A stretch of 64,000 nt of DNA from Leisingera sp. ANG-M1 (lineage in GTDB: Bacteria > Pseudomonadota > Alphaproteobacteria > Rhodobacterales > Rhodobacteraceae), in NCBI RefSeq assembly GCF_000813745.1, contig NZ_JWLC01000024.1:1-64000 (forward strand), read 5' to 3'. Made by a program: the position numbers and the translations under genes. Of the stretch, positions 1 through 8,152 are shown piece after piece; position 1 is the first letter of the stretch; every line of letters starts with the position of its first letter. A model generated the notes under the pieces. It did no database searches and had not been told where the DNA came from. It worked only from the letters and a program-made list of their open reading frames with translations.

Positions 1-2
1 TG

Positions 3-1370
3 TCAGCCCTGTACGGCGTTGCCGACGACGGTCTGACCGGATTTCAGGCCGATCGGCAGGCTGTCGATATAGGCGTTTGGCGTTTTGCCATCGAAGGGGA
101 TGCCGTCGATGATATCCTCGGCCGGGGTCGGGGCCTTGTAGCCGTCGCTGTCCCAAGGGAAGTCATCGGGATTTGCCAGGCCCTCATCGACCAGCATTTT
201 TGCGGCTTCGAGGTAGATTTCGGGCTTGTAGACCGAACGGGCCACCGCGTCGTACCAGCTGTCAGGCTTGGGTTCGGCAATCTGTCCCCAGCGGCGCATT
301 TGGGTCAGATACCAGACGGCGTCCGAATAGAACGGATAGGTGGCGTTGTAGCGGAAGAACACGTTGAAATCGGGAACCTCGCGCTTGTCGCCCTTTTCGT
401 ACTCGAAGGTGCCGGTCATCGAGTTGGCGATCACCTCATAGTCCGCGCCGACGTAATCCGGGCGGGACAGGATCTCGACCGCTTCCGGGCGGTTGGCGTT
501 GTCATTTTCATCCAGCCACATGGCGGCGCGGATCAGTGCTTTGACCACGGCACGGGTGGTGTTCGGGTTCTCCTCAGCAAACTCGGCAGAAATACCGAAC
601 ACTTTCTCCGGGTTGTTCTTCCACAGCTCGTAGTCGGTGATGACCGGAACGCCGATGCCCTTGAACACCGCTTGCTGGTTCCAAGGCTCACCCACGCAGT
701 AGCCGGAGATGGTACCGGCCTCCAGTGTCGCAGGCATCTGCGGTGGCGGGGTCACCGATAGAAACGCCTCCGCACCGATCTGGCCGGTCACATTTTCTGG
801 CGAGTAGTAGCCAGGATTGATACCGCCGGCCGCCAGCCAGTAGCGCAGCTCGTAATTGTGGGTGGAGACGGGGAACACCATGCCCATGTTGAAAGGCTTG
901 CCCTTGGCGTTGAAGTCTTCGATCACCGGCTTCAGGTGCGATGCGGAGATCGGGTGCGCGATCTTGCCATCTGCGTCCGTAGGCAAGTTCGGTTTCATCA
1001 TCTCCCACACCTCGTTGGAGAGCGTGATGCCGTTGCCATTCAGGTCCATGGAAAACGGCGTGATGATGTGGGCCTCGGTCCCATAGCCGATGGTGGCTGC
1101 CAGCGGCTGGCCCGCCAGCATATGAGCGCCGTCCAGGGTCCCGTCGATCACCCCATCCAGCAGAACTTTCCAGTTCGCCTGCGCTTCCAGTGTGACAAAC
1201 AGACCCTCGTCATCGAAAAAGCCTTGCTCGTAAGCCACGGCCAGCGGCGCCATATCCGTCAGCTTGATGAAGCCGAAGGTCAGCACATCTTTTTCCAGAT
1301 CAAGGGTTCCGGCCAGCGCCGGACCGGTCAGTGCGGTTGAGGCCGCAAGCGCCATGATGAGTTTCTTCAT
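3..1370 (-). CDS. nrtA: Periplasmic nitrate-binding protein of an ABC importer (NrtA/CmpA family)
   Basis: 455 residues. The ATG at 1370 is chosen because it follows an AAAGGAAA ribosome site at about 1378-1385 and begins a classical Sec signal peptide (MKK, hydrophobic core, cleavage after A-L-A near residue 20). There is no lipobox Cys, so the protein is probably soluble in the periplasm. The body carries features of the NrtA/CmpA family: an N-terminal '[20 protein letters not shown]' block, '[16 protein letters not shown]' and '[14 protein letters not shown]'. The family delivers nitrate (or bicarbonate in CmpA) to a permease. The upstream nasT-nasS pair and the terminator-bearing leader argue for nitrate. 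The stop lies at positions 3-5, so permease and ATPase genes would be expected just outside the window. Nitrate versus nitrite or another anion is inferred. Confidence 0.87.
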   Translation of the reverse strand: MKKLIMALAASTALTGPALAGTLDLEKDVLTFGFIKLTDMAPLAVAYEQGFFDDEGLFVTLEAQANWKVLLDGVIDGTLDGAHMLAGQPLAATIGYGTEAHIITPFSMDLNGNGITLSNEVWEMMKPNLPTDADGKIAHPISASHLKPVIEDFNAKGKPFNMGMVFPVSTHNYELRYWLAAGGINPGYYSPENVTGQIGAEAFLSVTPPPQMPATLEAGTISGYCVGEPWNQQAVFKGIGVPVITDYELWKNNPEKVFGISAEFAEENPNTTRAVVKALIRAAMWLDENDNANRPEAVEILSRPDYVGADYEVIANSMTGTFEYEKGDKREVPDFNVFFRYNATYPFYSDAVWYLTQMRRWGQIAEPKPDSWYDAVARSVYKPEIYLEAAKMLVDEGLANPDDFPWDSDGYKAPTPAEDIIDGIPFDGKTPNAYIDSLPIGLKSGQTVVGNAVQG

Positions 1371-1418
1371 CGGGTTGTTTCCTTTTCCTAGCTGTGTCCG
1401 GCCCTGGGGGCGGAACAG

Positions 1419-1472
1419 AAAAAAAGCCGCTGACACGCACCGCCGGGAGGAGTGGCGGTGGGTCGAGCGGCT
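1419..1472 (-). terminator. Intrinsic terminator in the nrtA leader (probable NasT-controlled attenuator)
   Basis: Read on the minus strand, an outer stem AGCCGCT/AGCGGCT (1466-1472 with 1425-1431) encloses a perfect inner stem CACCGCC/GGCGGTG (1454-1460 with 1438-1444). It is followed directly by seven U residues (1425-1419). The terminator lies 49 nt before the nrtA start, between nasS and nrtA, so it ends transcription inside the operon unless antitermination occurs. NasT proteins with an ANTAR domain are known to prevent termination at such leaders when nitrate or nitrite releases them from NasS. Confidence 0.85.
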
Positions 1473-1510
1473 TTGCTCAGTGAAACCCGGTCTTCGGGAA
1501 AATTCTCAGT

Positions 1511-1526
1511 CAGGCTCCGTTGCCTG
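1511..1526 (-). promoter_or_regulatory. Candidate ANTAR-binding hexaloop hairpin
   Basis: On the minus strand this is CAGGC-AACGGA-GCCTG: a perfect 5-bp stem closing a six-base loop with A at loop position 1 and G at position 4. That is the established recognition signature of ANTAR-domain antiterminators. It sits 38 nt upstream of the terminator stem. A second stem, GTCTG-AAGT-CAGAC on the minus strand (1526-1539), abuts it but has a four-base loop, so I could not identify a canonical first hairpin of the usual two-hairpin motif. Confidence 0.6.
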
Positions 1527-1636
1527 TCTGACTTCAGACTGCCGGAAGTGCTGCGGGGCGCCAATGGTTTCTTTGCTGCTGCAGCAAAAAATTCTGCATT
1601 GCAGCGTAAGGTGCCGGAAAGCTGCCTGATAATTCA

Positions 1637-2815
1637 TCACGGGGCAGCAAGAGGGTCAAAAACCCGGCCATCAAAGAACCGGTTCTTCAGCAGGCTGACG
1701 GTTTCTGATTCTCCGGCGGCCAGCAGCGGAGAGCTGACCGCGCCTTCCAGCTTCGAAGAAGCAGCGGGCAAATCCGCACCGGTCCCGCGCAAGGCGTTGC
1801 GGTACAGGTCGCTGCGGAAAACGCTTCCAGCCTTCGCAAGAGCCGTCTCGCCGTCCAAACCGTTCCGCCGTGCGAGCTGCAGGGCGATCCACTGGGCCTG
1901 ACTGCGCCAAGGAAAGCCCGCGGCACCATCATGGAACCCGATGAAACCAGGCGCTCCACGCTGCAGGCCCTGCGCCGAGACCGTGAATTTCCCCGAGAGA
2001 GCCCGTTCGATGATTTCGGCTGGCAGATCGAGATACCGCCGGGAGGACAGGATTTCGGCCGCCAGCCCGCAGGAGGCCGGGTCAGCCAGCCAGCGCCCTG
2101 CGCGCCACAGCGCCCGGATCAGGCGGCCGGTCAGGCCGGGTTCGGTCTCCGCCCAGGTGCTGCGGACAGTCAGCACCTTTTCCGGCGCAAAGGACCAGAT
2201 CGCTTGGCCAGGCAGCAGCAGCGCGCCTATCCCCTGTTCAACCGCCATCGAACCCCAAGGTTCGCCGACGCAGAAGGCATCGATTTCCCCGTTGCGGATA
2301 GCCTCGGTCATCAGCGGTGGCGGGACCGTGCGGATGCCTATGCCAGCGGGTGTGTCTGTCCCCAGGCCCTTCAGCCAGTAGGTCAGCAGTTCCGCATGCA
2401 TGGAAAAGGGGAACGGGACGCCAATCCGCAGGTTCGGGCCGGCTGCAGCAGTCAGGGCTCTTCCGGCAGAAAGGGCGTCATCGAAGGAAAATCTGTAGCC
2501 GGCATCAATCAGCCTGCGTGCCAGGCTGCTGCTGACGCCAATGACGGTGCCATTTACAGAGAGCACGGACAGCACTGACAAGGGCGCGCTGGCGCCGCCG
2601 AGGCCAAGCGCCGCAGCGACCGGCACCGGCGCGAGCATATGGGCGGCGTCCACCCGGCCAAAGGCCAGCATATCCCGCAGCGATGACCAGGAGGGGGCAC
2701 GGTGCAGATCCAGCGTCAGCCGTTCTTCGGCGGCAAAGCCCATTTCCTGCGCCGCAATCAGCGGTGCAGCATCGGTCAGCGGGACATAGCCTGTGGGGAT
2801 CCGCGTCAGGCTCAT
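1637..2815 (-). CDS. nasS: Cytoplasmic nitrate/nitrite sensor NasS (NrtA-like, no signal peptide)
   Basis: 392 residues related to the adjacent NrtA ('IPTGYVPLTDAAPLIAAQEM', 'DAAHMLAPVPVAAALG', 'AFCVGEPWGSMAVEQG'). It lacks any signal peptide, as expected for NasS, a repurposed solute-binding fold that stays in the cytoplasm. In characterised NasS-NasT systems NasS binds nitrate or nitrite and sequesters NasT when the ligand is absent. The ATG overlaps the nasT stop by four bases, so the two are translationally coupled. The product would control readthrough of the leader terminator immediately downstream. The order nasT-nasS followed by nitrate uptake genes supports the assignment. Confidence 0.88.
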   Translation of the reverse strand: MSLTRIPTGYVPLTDAAPLIAAQEMGFAAEERLTLDLHRAPSWSSLRDMLAFGRVDAAHMLAPVPVAAALGLGGASAPLSVLSVLSVNGTVIGVSSSLARRLIDAGYRFSFDDALSAGRALTAAAGPNLRIGVPFPFSMHAELLTYWLKGLGTDTPAGIGIRTVPPPLMTEAIRNGEIDAFCVGEPWGSMAVEQGIGALLLPGQAIWSFAPEKVLTVRSTWAETEPGLTGRLIRALWRAGRWLADPASCGLAAEILSSRRYLDLPAEIIERALSGKFTVSAQGLQRGAPGFIGFHDGAAGFPWRSQAQWIALQLARRNGLDGETALAKAGSVFRSDLYRNALRGTGADLPAASSKLEGAVSSPLLAAGESETVSLLKNRFFDGRVFDPLAAP

Positions 2816-3396
2816 GCCAGCAGCCCCGCTGCAGAGACCAGTGCCTGTGCAATTTCGGCGACACGCTTGTTCTGATCCATTGCCGCCTTGCGCAGCAGCG
2901 CATAGGCCTCGTCCTCGCCGATGCCCCGGGCCTTCATGATCATCCCCTTGGCGCGGTCGATGACCTTGCGTTCTTCCAGGGCGCGTTTGGTCTCGGCCAG
3001 TTCTGTGCGCATGCGCTGAAACATCCGGAAGCGGGCGATAGCAGCATCCAGAACCGGCTTTAACCGTGCAGGCTGCAACCCATCCACCACATAGGCCGAA
3101 ACCCCGGCTTCCACGGCAGCCGAAGTCATGCCGTCTTCACTGCGGTCCACAAACATTGCAACAGGCCTGTCTTTGGGGCCGGATGCCAGTGCCAATTCTT
3201 CCAGAACATCGCGGGACGGGTTTTCAATGTCGATTAGGACAACATCGGGGTCCTGCAATTGGATCTGGCGCGCAAGCCGTGACGGTTCAGAGATGACGTG
3301 TATGTCGAATTCTCCAGCTTCACGCAGTCCGTCCACTATCATGAACGCGCGCTCACGGTCAGCTTCGACAACGATAATGGACAAGGTATCTGGCAT
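2812..3396 (-). CDS. nasT: ANTAR-domain response regulator/antiterminator NasT
   Basis: 194 residues. Residues 1-120 form a receiver-like domain ('LSIIVVEADRERAFMIVDGL', 'PDVVLIDIENPSRDVLEEL'). Residues 125-190 form an ANTAR RNA-binding helical domain ('ERKVIDRAKGMIMKARGIGE', then 'EDEAYALLRKAAMDQNKRVA'). The start at 3396 aligns with the beginning of the receiver fold; an in-frame ATG at 3408 is possible but adds only four residues. NasT binds paired leader hairpins and suppresses termination. The likely target is the terminator at 1419-1472. It is the first gene of the nasT-nasS-nrtA transcription unit. Confidence 0.9.
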   Translation of the reverse strand: MPDTLSIIVVEADRERAFMIVDGLREAGEFDIHVISEPSRLARQIQLQDPDVVLIDIENPSRDVLEELALASGPKDRPVAMFVDRSEDGMTSAAVEAGVSAYVVDGLQPARLKPVLDAAIARFRMFQRMRTELAETKRALEERKVIDRAKGMIMKARGIGEDEAYALLRKAAMDQNKRVAEIAQALVSAAGLLA

Positions 3397-3890
3397 GCGG
3401 CACAGCATGATGAGGCTGGAAGAAAGCTGTAAAGGCGAGTGGTGCCGCGTGGTTTTCAAACAACCTGCCTGCGCCGGAATTTTATGCGGATTGCCCGAAC
3501 ATTTGGCTTGGGGAAAACAAAATTGATGCAAGCCAGAACACAGGCCTAACCGTGGCATGCTGCTCGTGTGGCATTCCCACAATGCAAGCTGGTGCAGAGC
3601 TGCCTGGTTCCCTCATTCTGGTGGACTATTAGGCCGGAAAAACCGCCTGAGAGGAAGTGAAACGGGCGAGTGCAGTTACGTTGCTGCTCTTATTTCCCAA
3701 TGCATTCAGAAACATGGTTGCAGCGCTATAGGAGGGGAAATTTTGACCTTGTGGCACGACGGCAGGTTGCCGAAGGCTAATTTCAACCGAGCGGTCGATT
3801 GTGCGCAGGCTGCTGCAGCAGATGGCGTCCAGCTTGGCTCCTCCCAGGACATTTCGTACCGAAATGCCCTGTCGGCGACGGATCCTGGCC
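3397..3890. other. Intergenic region upstream of nasT
   Basis: About 490 bases between nasT and a HxlR gene that also reads leftwards. It must hold the nasT promoter. Several short open frames cross it, but none has a plausible ribosome site or recognisable protein. A 'TGGCAT...TGCA' stretch near 3568-3585 has the wrong spacing for a sigma-54 promoter. I see no repeat or hairpin that stands out. Confidence 0.5.
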
Positions 3891-4256
3891 CTAAGCGCCG
3901 CTTGAGCGCACCTCAAGTATCTGCCGCATGTTGCGCTCTGCCCAGTCCTTGATGGCTTGGTTCAATGGCACAAGTTCCCGCCCAAGCGCGGTCAGCTCAT
4001 ATTCCACCCGCAACGGCATCTCGTCATAGATCTGCCGGGTCACCAGCCCATCCTTTTCCAGGTTGCGCAGGGTCTGTGTCAGCATCTTCTGCGACACGCC
4101 CTCCACCTTGCGGCGCAGGGCGCCAAAGCGCATCGGCCCGTGCTGCAAGGCAATGACAATCAGAAAGGTCCATTTCTCCGCCAAACGGGCAAGGATTTCG
4201 CGCGACGGGCAGGCCGCAACAAAGGCATCTGGTGTGCCCTCGGGAATAATCTCCAT
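3891..4256 (-). CDS. HxlR-family transcriptional regulator with N-terminal redox-type Cys
   Basis: 121 residues matching the HxlR winged-helix family: 'CPSREILARLAEKW' near residue 16, 'MRFGALRRKVEGVSQKMLTQ' as recognition region, and the wing 'GLVTRQIYDEMPLRVEYELT'. HxlR proteins such as YodB, HypR and QorR sense quinones, aldehydes or hypochlorite through the Cys in this position. It is divergent from a NADP-reductase-like gene, with 81 bp between the starts containing palindromes. It probably represses the 4338-7142 genes and itself. The inducer is unknown; redox sensing is inferred from the Cys and the neighbours. Confidence 0.85.
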   Translation of the reverse strand: MEIIPEGTPDAFVAACPSREILARLAEKWTFLIVIALQHGPMRFGALRRKVEGVSQKMLTQTLRNLEKDGLVTRQIYDEMPLRVEYELTALGRELVPLNQAIKDWAERNMRQILEVRSSGA

Positions 4257-4259
4257 AGT

Positions 4260-4295
4260 TACCTCTGGGTACCTAATTGACGATGGGTACTACCC
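4260..4295. promoter_or_regulatory. Candidate HxlR operator
   Basis: Two inverted repeats lie directly between the divergent starts: TACC-TCTG-GGTA (4260-4271) and GGGTA-C-TACCC (4285-4295, a perfect 5-1-5 palindrome). Both use the same TACC/GGTA half-site. The placement between a HxlR gene and its divergent neighbour fits known HxlR operators. Confidence 0.5.
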
Positions 4296-4337
4296 TGCCC
4301 ATTTTCCGGACCAATTCAATCCCGAAAGGAGCCAAAG

Positions 4338-4928
4338 ATGAAAATCGGTATTCTCGGCACTGGCAATGTTGGCAGCAGACTGACAGCCCTCTTCACCCAA
4401 GGCGGCCATGACGTCCTGATGGGCGGCCGCAGCGGCGAGATTTCGCTGCAGGACGCCGCAGCCCATGGCGATATCGTCGTCGTCGCGGTCCACTACCATG
4501 TTGCAGCAGAAGTTTTGCGCCCGCTGGCCGTTACGCTGGCCGGCAAGATCGTGGTGGACGCCACCAACCCGCTGAACGACGAATGGTCGCCGATGTTGCT
4601 AGGCCAGGAGACCTCTGCCAGTGAAGAGATTGCAAAACTCCTGCCGCAGTCAAAGGTGGTCAAAGCCTTCAACACAATCTTTGCCGACGTTATGTACCCG
4701 GACGCCATCAGCCGCGGCGGCCAGAACATCACCGCCTTCGCGGCTGGCGATGACAGCGAAGCTGTGGCTGATGTTGCGGCGCTGGCCAGGGACGCGGGTT
4801 TTGCCCCGGTCGCCATCACCAAGCTGAGCGCCGCCCGCTACTTGGAAGCCATGGCGCATTTGAACATCGAGCTAGCGGTGGGCCAGGGCGGCGGGACCAA
4901 CGCCGCCTTCCTCTATCACCGCGCTTGA
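4338..4928 (+). CDS. NADP-binding oxidoreductase of the F420-dependent NADP reductase-like family
   Basis: 196 residues with an N-terminal Rossmann motif 'MKIGILGTGNVGSRLTALF' (GxGxxG) followed by 'GGHDVLMGGRSG', then 'DIVVVAVHYHVAAEVL' and 'VVDATNPLNDEWSP'. This architecture matches the family called NADPH-dependent F420 reductase or NAD(P)-binding domain protein. In bacteria lacking F420 the members are of uncertain function, possibly quinone or ferric reduction. The AAAGGAG ribosome site at 4325-4331 fixes the start. It is the first gene of a short set with the ADH and hydrolase, divergent from the HxlR regulator, suggesting a role in handling reactive carbonyls or quinones (inference). 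Confidence 0.75.
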   Translation: MKIGILGTGNVGSRLTALFTQGGHDVLMGGRSGEISLQDAAAHGDIVVVAVHYHVAAEVLRPLAVTLAGKIVVDATNPLNDEWSPMLLGQETSASEEIAKLLPQSKVVKAFNTIFADVMYPDAISRGGQNITAFAAGDDSEAVADVAALARDAGFAPVAITKLSAARYLEAMAHLNIELAVGQGGGTNAAFLYHRA

Positions 4929-5022
4929 ACCGCATTTGGGCAAAGGCCGGCACCCGCGGCCCGGCCCTTGCCGCTTTGACACGACGCTTCGCCACCCCGG
5001 CGGCTATCAGGAGGGCCTGCCC

Positions 5023-6204
5023 ATGTCCCACACATTCAACTTTCAATACAGCGCCCCAACCCGGATCCATTTCGGCGTCGGCAAAATCTCCGGCTTGAGC
5101 ACCGCGATCCCGCTGGATGAACGGGTACTGGTTCTTTACGGCGGCGGTTCGATCAAGAAAAATGGCACCTATGACGCTGTTATCAGCTCCTTGTCTGGGC
5201 ATGACATCCGCGAGTTCGGCGGGGTCGAGGCGAATCCGGAATACGAAACCCTGACCCGGGCAGTCAGCCTGGTGCGCGACCAGGGGATCTCCCTGATCCT
5301 GGCTGTCGGCGGCGGTTCGGTCATCGACGCCGCCAAATACATCGCGGCTGCCAGCCTCTACGGCGGCGACGGCTGGGATTTGCTGGATGGAAGCGCCCCG
5401 GTCGTCGAAGCCCTGTCCGTCGGCGTTGTTCTGACCACCGCAGCCACCGGCTCGGAGACCAATGCCTACGCGGTCATCTCAGACAAGGCTCGCGGCCTGA
5501 AACTGGCGCTGACCTCCGATCTGGTGGTGCCGAAGTTCGCTATCATGGACCCGCAGGTCCTCTCGTCGCTGCCGCGGCGCCAGCTGGCCAATGGTCTGGC
5601 CGATGCCTTTGTGCATTGCTGCGAGCAATATCTGACCTACCCAGTGGGGGCACCGATCCAGGACGGCTACGCCGAGGCAGTGATGCGCACCCTGGTCTCG
5701 CTGGCAAACGATATCGATCAGGTTGGAACACTGGAGTGGAACCAGAACATGATGTGGGCCGCGAACCAAGCGCTCAGCGGTATCCTTGGCCTTGGCGTGC
5801 CCGGGGACTTTGCCAGCCATGTGATCTGCCGCAGCCTGACCGTGTTCTGGGGCATCGACCACGCCCGAACCCTCACCATCATCCAGCCCGCCCTGTTGCG
5901 TGAGAGTCTGGCGGAAAAGGCAGGCAAACTGGCTATGCTGGGCGAGAACGTCTTTGGAATGGAGCGGCATACACCACTGCAAGTGGTCGAACGGATCGAG
6001 GACTTCTACCGGACGCTCGGCCTGCCGCTGAGCCTGCGGGACGCCGGAGTGACGGACGGGCTGGCAGTGCCCAGGATCCTGGCCAGCTTGGAGGCGGAAG
6101 GGATCACCAGCCTCGGCGAAAACGGCATTTTCACTCCCGCCCGGATCCGCCGCATCGCCGAGGCTTGTGTCGAAGGATCCCGCGAAGGCGGCATGCGGAC
6201 CTGA
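5023..6204 (+). CDS. Iron-containing, YqhD-like NADP-dependent alcohol dehydrogenase
   Basis: 393 residues from ATG 5023, preceded by CAGGAGGG at 5008-5015. It has YqhD-type features: 'VLVLYGGGSIKKNG' (residues 36-48), 'AVGGGSVIDAAKYIA' (95-109) and 'TTAATGSETN' (138-147). The four metal ligands align as D194, H198, H266 and H280, essentially the positions known for E. coli YqhD (194, 198, 267, 281). YqhD enzymes reduce aldehydes such as butanal, acrolein and glyoxal-type products using NADPH. Together with the HxlR regulator and the Cys hydrolase this supports an aldehyde-detoxification role. Confidence 0.88.
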   Translation: MSHTFNFQYSAPTRIHFGVGKISGLSTAIPLDERVLVLYGGGSIKKNGTYDAVISSLSGHDIREFGGVEANPEYETLTRAVSLVRDQGISLILAVGGGSVIDAAKYIAAASLYGGDGWDLLDGSAPVVEALSVGVVLTTAATGSETNAYAVISDKARGLKLALTSDLVVPKFAIMDPQVLSSLPRRQLANGLADAFVHCCEQYLTYPVGAPIQDGYAEAVMRTLVSLANDIDQVGTLEWNQNMMWAANQALSGILGLGVPGDFASHVICRSLTVFWGIDHARTLTIIQPALLRESLAEKAGKLAMLGENVFGMERHTPLQVVERIEDFYRTLGLPLSLRDAGVTDGLAVPRILASLEAEGITSLGENGIFTPARIRRIAEACVEGSREGGMRT

Positions 6205-6263
6205 ATCTGGGCTTTGGCCGGGTGATGCAGCGAGGGCCCGGCCCAACAGAAATGGAGGCCAAA

Positions 6264-7142
6264 ATGCCAGTTCAGAAAATCCAGTTCACCGCCGGCGGCG
6301 TGTCTCTCATCGGCGATCTGCATCTGCCCGCTGGAGACGGTCCTTTTCCCGGTCTGATCGTGGGCGGGCCGATGACCTCGGTCAAGGAGCAGGTGACCGG
6401 CACCTATGCTGCCGCGCTGGCAAACTGCGGCTTTGCTGCTCTGGCGATCGACCACCGGCACTACGGCCAAAGCGGCGGCGAACCGCGCCAGTATGAGTTC
6501 TACGAGCACAAGATCGAAGACCTGCGCGCCGCCTTGGGCGTCCTCTTGGATGCGCCGTGCGTCGACAGCAGCCGGATCGCGGCCGTCGGCGTTTGTCTCG
6601 GCTGCGGTTATGTTGCCCACGCTCTCAAAGATCGCACTGAGGTCCGGGGCTTCGCAGCAATTGCGGGCTATTACCGGGACGTGCCCGCGATGAAGGCTGC
6701 AGATCCGGAAGGTTTTGCCCGGAAGGTCGAGGAAGGCCGCGCCGCCCGGCTGCACTATGAAGCAACGGGCGAAGTGCGCAGCATCCCCGCCGTTGCGCTT
6801 GACCGTGACGCAGCGATGACACTGCAGTCGACCTACGACTATTACGCAGGCCGCGCGGCGCACCCCAATTACACCAACGCATTCGCGGTCATGTCGCGCG
6901 AGCCCTTCCTGCAATTCGATGTGCAATCCGCGGCGGCGAACATAACCATGCCTTTCCTGATGGCGCATGGTGAGAATGCTCTGAACCCCGGCTGGGCACA
7001 AAAGTTCTACGGTGCAGTGCCGGCTGCGGACAAACAGTTCCATGAGATTGGCTCAATGGGCCAAACCGACATCTACGACGACCCAGCCATCGTCCAGCCG
7101 GTGTCGCGAACGGTAGGGGACTTCTTGCTGCAGGTGCTGTAA
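6264..7142 (+). CDS. Alpha/beta hydrolase with a cysteine nucleophile (dienelactone-hydrolase-like)
   Basis: 292 residues from ATG 6264; an in-frame ATG at 6252 carries the GGAGG that more likely serves as its ribosome site. The nucleophile elbow is G-V-C-L-G (residues 109-113), with C111 where most alpha/beta hydrolases have Ser, as in dienelactone hydrolase. An oxyanion-type stretch 'LIVGGPMTSVKEQ' and a late 'MAHGENALNPGW' acid/His region complete the fold. It is probably cytoplasmic, since there is no signal. It is the last gene of the HxlR-linked set, 59 bp after the alcohol dehydrogenase. The substrate is unknown. Confidence 0.8.
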   Translation: MPVQKIQFTAGGVSLIGDLHLPAGDGPFPGLIVGGPMTSVKEQVTGTYAAALANCGFAALAIDHRHYGQSGGEPRQYEFYEHKIEDLRAALGVLLDAPCVDSSRIAAVGVCLGCGYVAHALKDRTEVRGFAAIAGYYRDVPAMKAADPEGFARKVEEGRAARLHYEATGEVRSIPAVALDRDAAMTLQSTYDYYAGRAAHPNYTNAFAVMSREPFLQFDVQSAAANITMPFLMAHGENALNPGWAQKFYGAVPAADKQFHEIGSMGQTDIYDDPAIVQPVSRTVGDFLLQVL

Positions 7143-7423
7143 CCCGGCTTTCTGGCCCCGCGGCCTGCTCTGGATCGCCGCTTTCCAAGGAAGGCGCCGG
7201 GTTGGCTGACATTGTACAGAGAGCTTAACGCAATAAACCGTGGCTGAGTGCCCCGGTTTGAATGCCTGTGCATGACTGGCCTTTGATCCGTCGGAACAAT
7301 GGTTTCCGGCGCAAGTTGTTTTCCAATGCAGGATGCGGCCGGTTGATGTTTTCGTGATTCATCCATTGGCTGGTTAGGAATTGTGCCTTGCCCAGGCTGT
7401 AGAGAAGCACCCCGTTCAGATGG

Positions 7424-7453
7424 TTTGCGAGGGACACTAAGGACCCTCGCAAA
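7424..7453. terminator. Perfect 10-bp inverted repeat between convergent genes
   Basis: TTTGCGAGGG (7424-7433) and CCCTCGCAAA (7444-7453) form a perfect 10-bp stem with a 10-base loop. It lies 24 bp past the stop of the minus-strand azoreductase gene and 281 bp past the plus-strand hydrolase. No long T-run follows on either strand, so termination is plausible but not certain. The rest of the 334-bp gap (7143-7476) shows no convincing gene. Confidence 0.55.
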
Positions 7454-7476
7454 GGCTTCAGGCTTAAGGCAGCTGA

Positions 7477-8127
7477 TCACTCACCTGACAAAGCCGCGGC
7501 CAGTTCTGCAGTGCGGCGCTGCGCTGCCGCCAAAGAGTTTTCCCAGCGCTCATCCTTGAACTCTTCATACTCGATAGAAACGGTTTCCATTTCTGCGGCA
7601 TCGGCGCCCAGGTAGTGGGCCGAGGCCGCCAAGGCCGGATCCAGACCGTTCAAATGAGCCCGCTCGCCGCCGGGAGCGAAGCCGAACTCTCCCCGGGAGG
7701 ACAGGACGATCAGCTTCTTGCCGGACAGGATCGGCTCAATCGGGGTGTCGCCGCGGGCCAGGTCGAAGCTGAATGTCACCCCGACACGCGCGATCAGGTC
7801 AAACCAGGCCTTCAGAGCGGCTGGCATCGAATAGTTGTACATGGGGGTGCCAAGGGCGATCACATCAGCGGCCTTGATTTCTTCGATCAGAGCATCGGAT
7901 TCGGCAAGAAGGGCGCGCTGCTCGTCCTGCAGCTCTTCCGGGCTGGTGAAAGCCGCAGCGATCCAGTCTTCGTTGATGATGCCCGGCGGGGTCAGGCCTA
8001 CATCGCGCTCGGTGATGGAACCGCCGCCGCTGGCTGTCCAGGTTTCGGCAAAGATGCGGGCCAGACCGCGGGTGTGCGAGCGGTTCTGCCGGGCGCTGGA
8101 GTGCACGATAAGCAAGGATTTGGGCAT
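7477..8127 (-). CDS. azoR: FMN-dependent NADH azoreductase family (AzoR/AcpD)
   Basis: 216 residues. A flavodoxin-like start 'KSLLIVHSSARQNRSHTRGL' binds the FMN phosphate, and 'IALGTPMYNYSMPAALKAWF' is the AzoR family hallmark. AzoR enzymes reduce quinones and azo compounds with NAD(P)H. The gene is 25 bp downstream of the NTF2-like gene, so it appears to be the last member of the minus-strand catabolic operon; it could equally serve as quinone reductase for the nearby HxlR regulon. The start at 8127 follows GGAGCAAAC on the minus strand. Confidence 0.85.
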   Translation of the reverse strand: MPKSLLIVHSSARQNRSHTRGLARIFAETWTASGGGSITERDVGLTPPGIINEDWIAAAFTSPEELQDEQRALLAESDALIEEIKAADVIALGTPMYNYSMPAALKAWFDLIARVGVTFSFDLARGDTPIEPILSGKKLIVLSSRGEFGFAPGGERAHLNGLDPALAASAHYLGADAAEMETVSIEYEEFKDERWENSLAAAQRRTAELAAALSGE

Positions 8128-8152
8128 GTGTTTGCTCCTGTGGAATAGATGT

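Noticed and set aside
1526-1539. Canonical first ANTAR hairpin next to the hexaloop hairpin
   Set aside because: GTCTG-AAGT-CAGAC has a four-base loop without the A1/G4 hexaloop pattern and shares a base with the second stem, so it does not meet the consensus.
3565-3590. Possible sigma-54 promoter (TGGCAT...TGCA) upstream of nasT
   Set aside because: The GG-to-GC spacing is 12 bp rather than 10 and the orientation is away from nasT.
7073-7480. Minus-strand open frames between the hydrolase and azoreductase genes
   Set aside because: No ribosome site and no recognisable sequence; they partly overlap the end of the conserved hydrolase.
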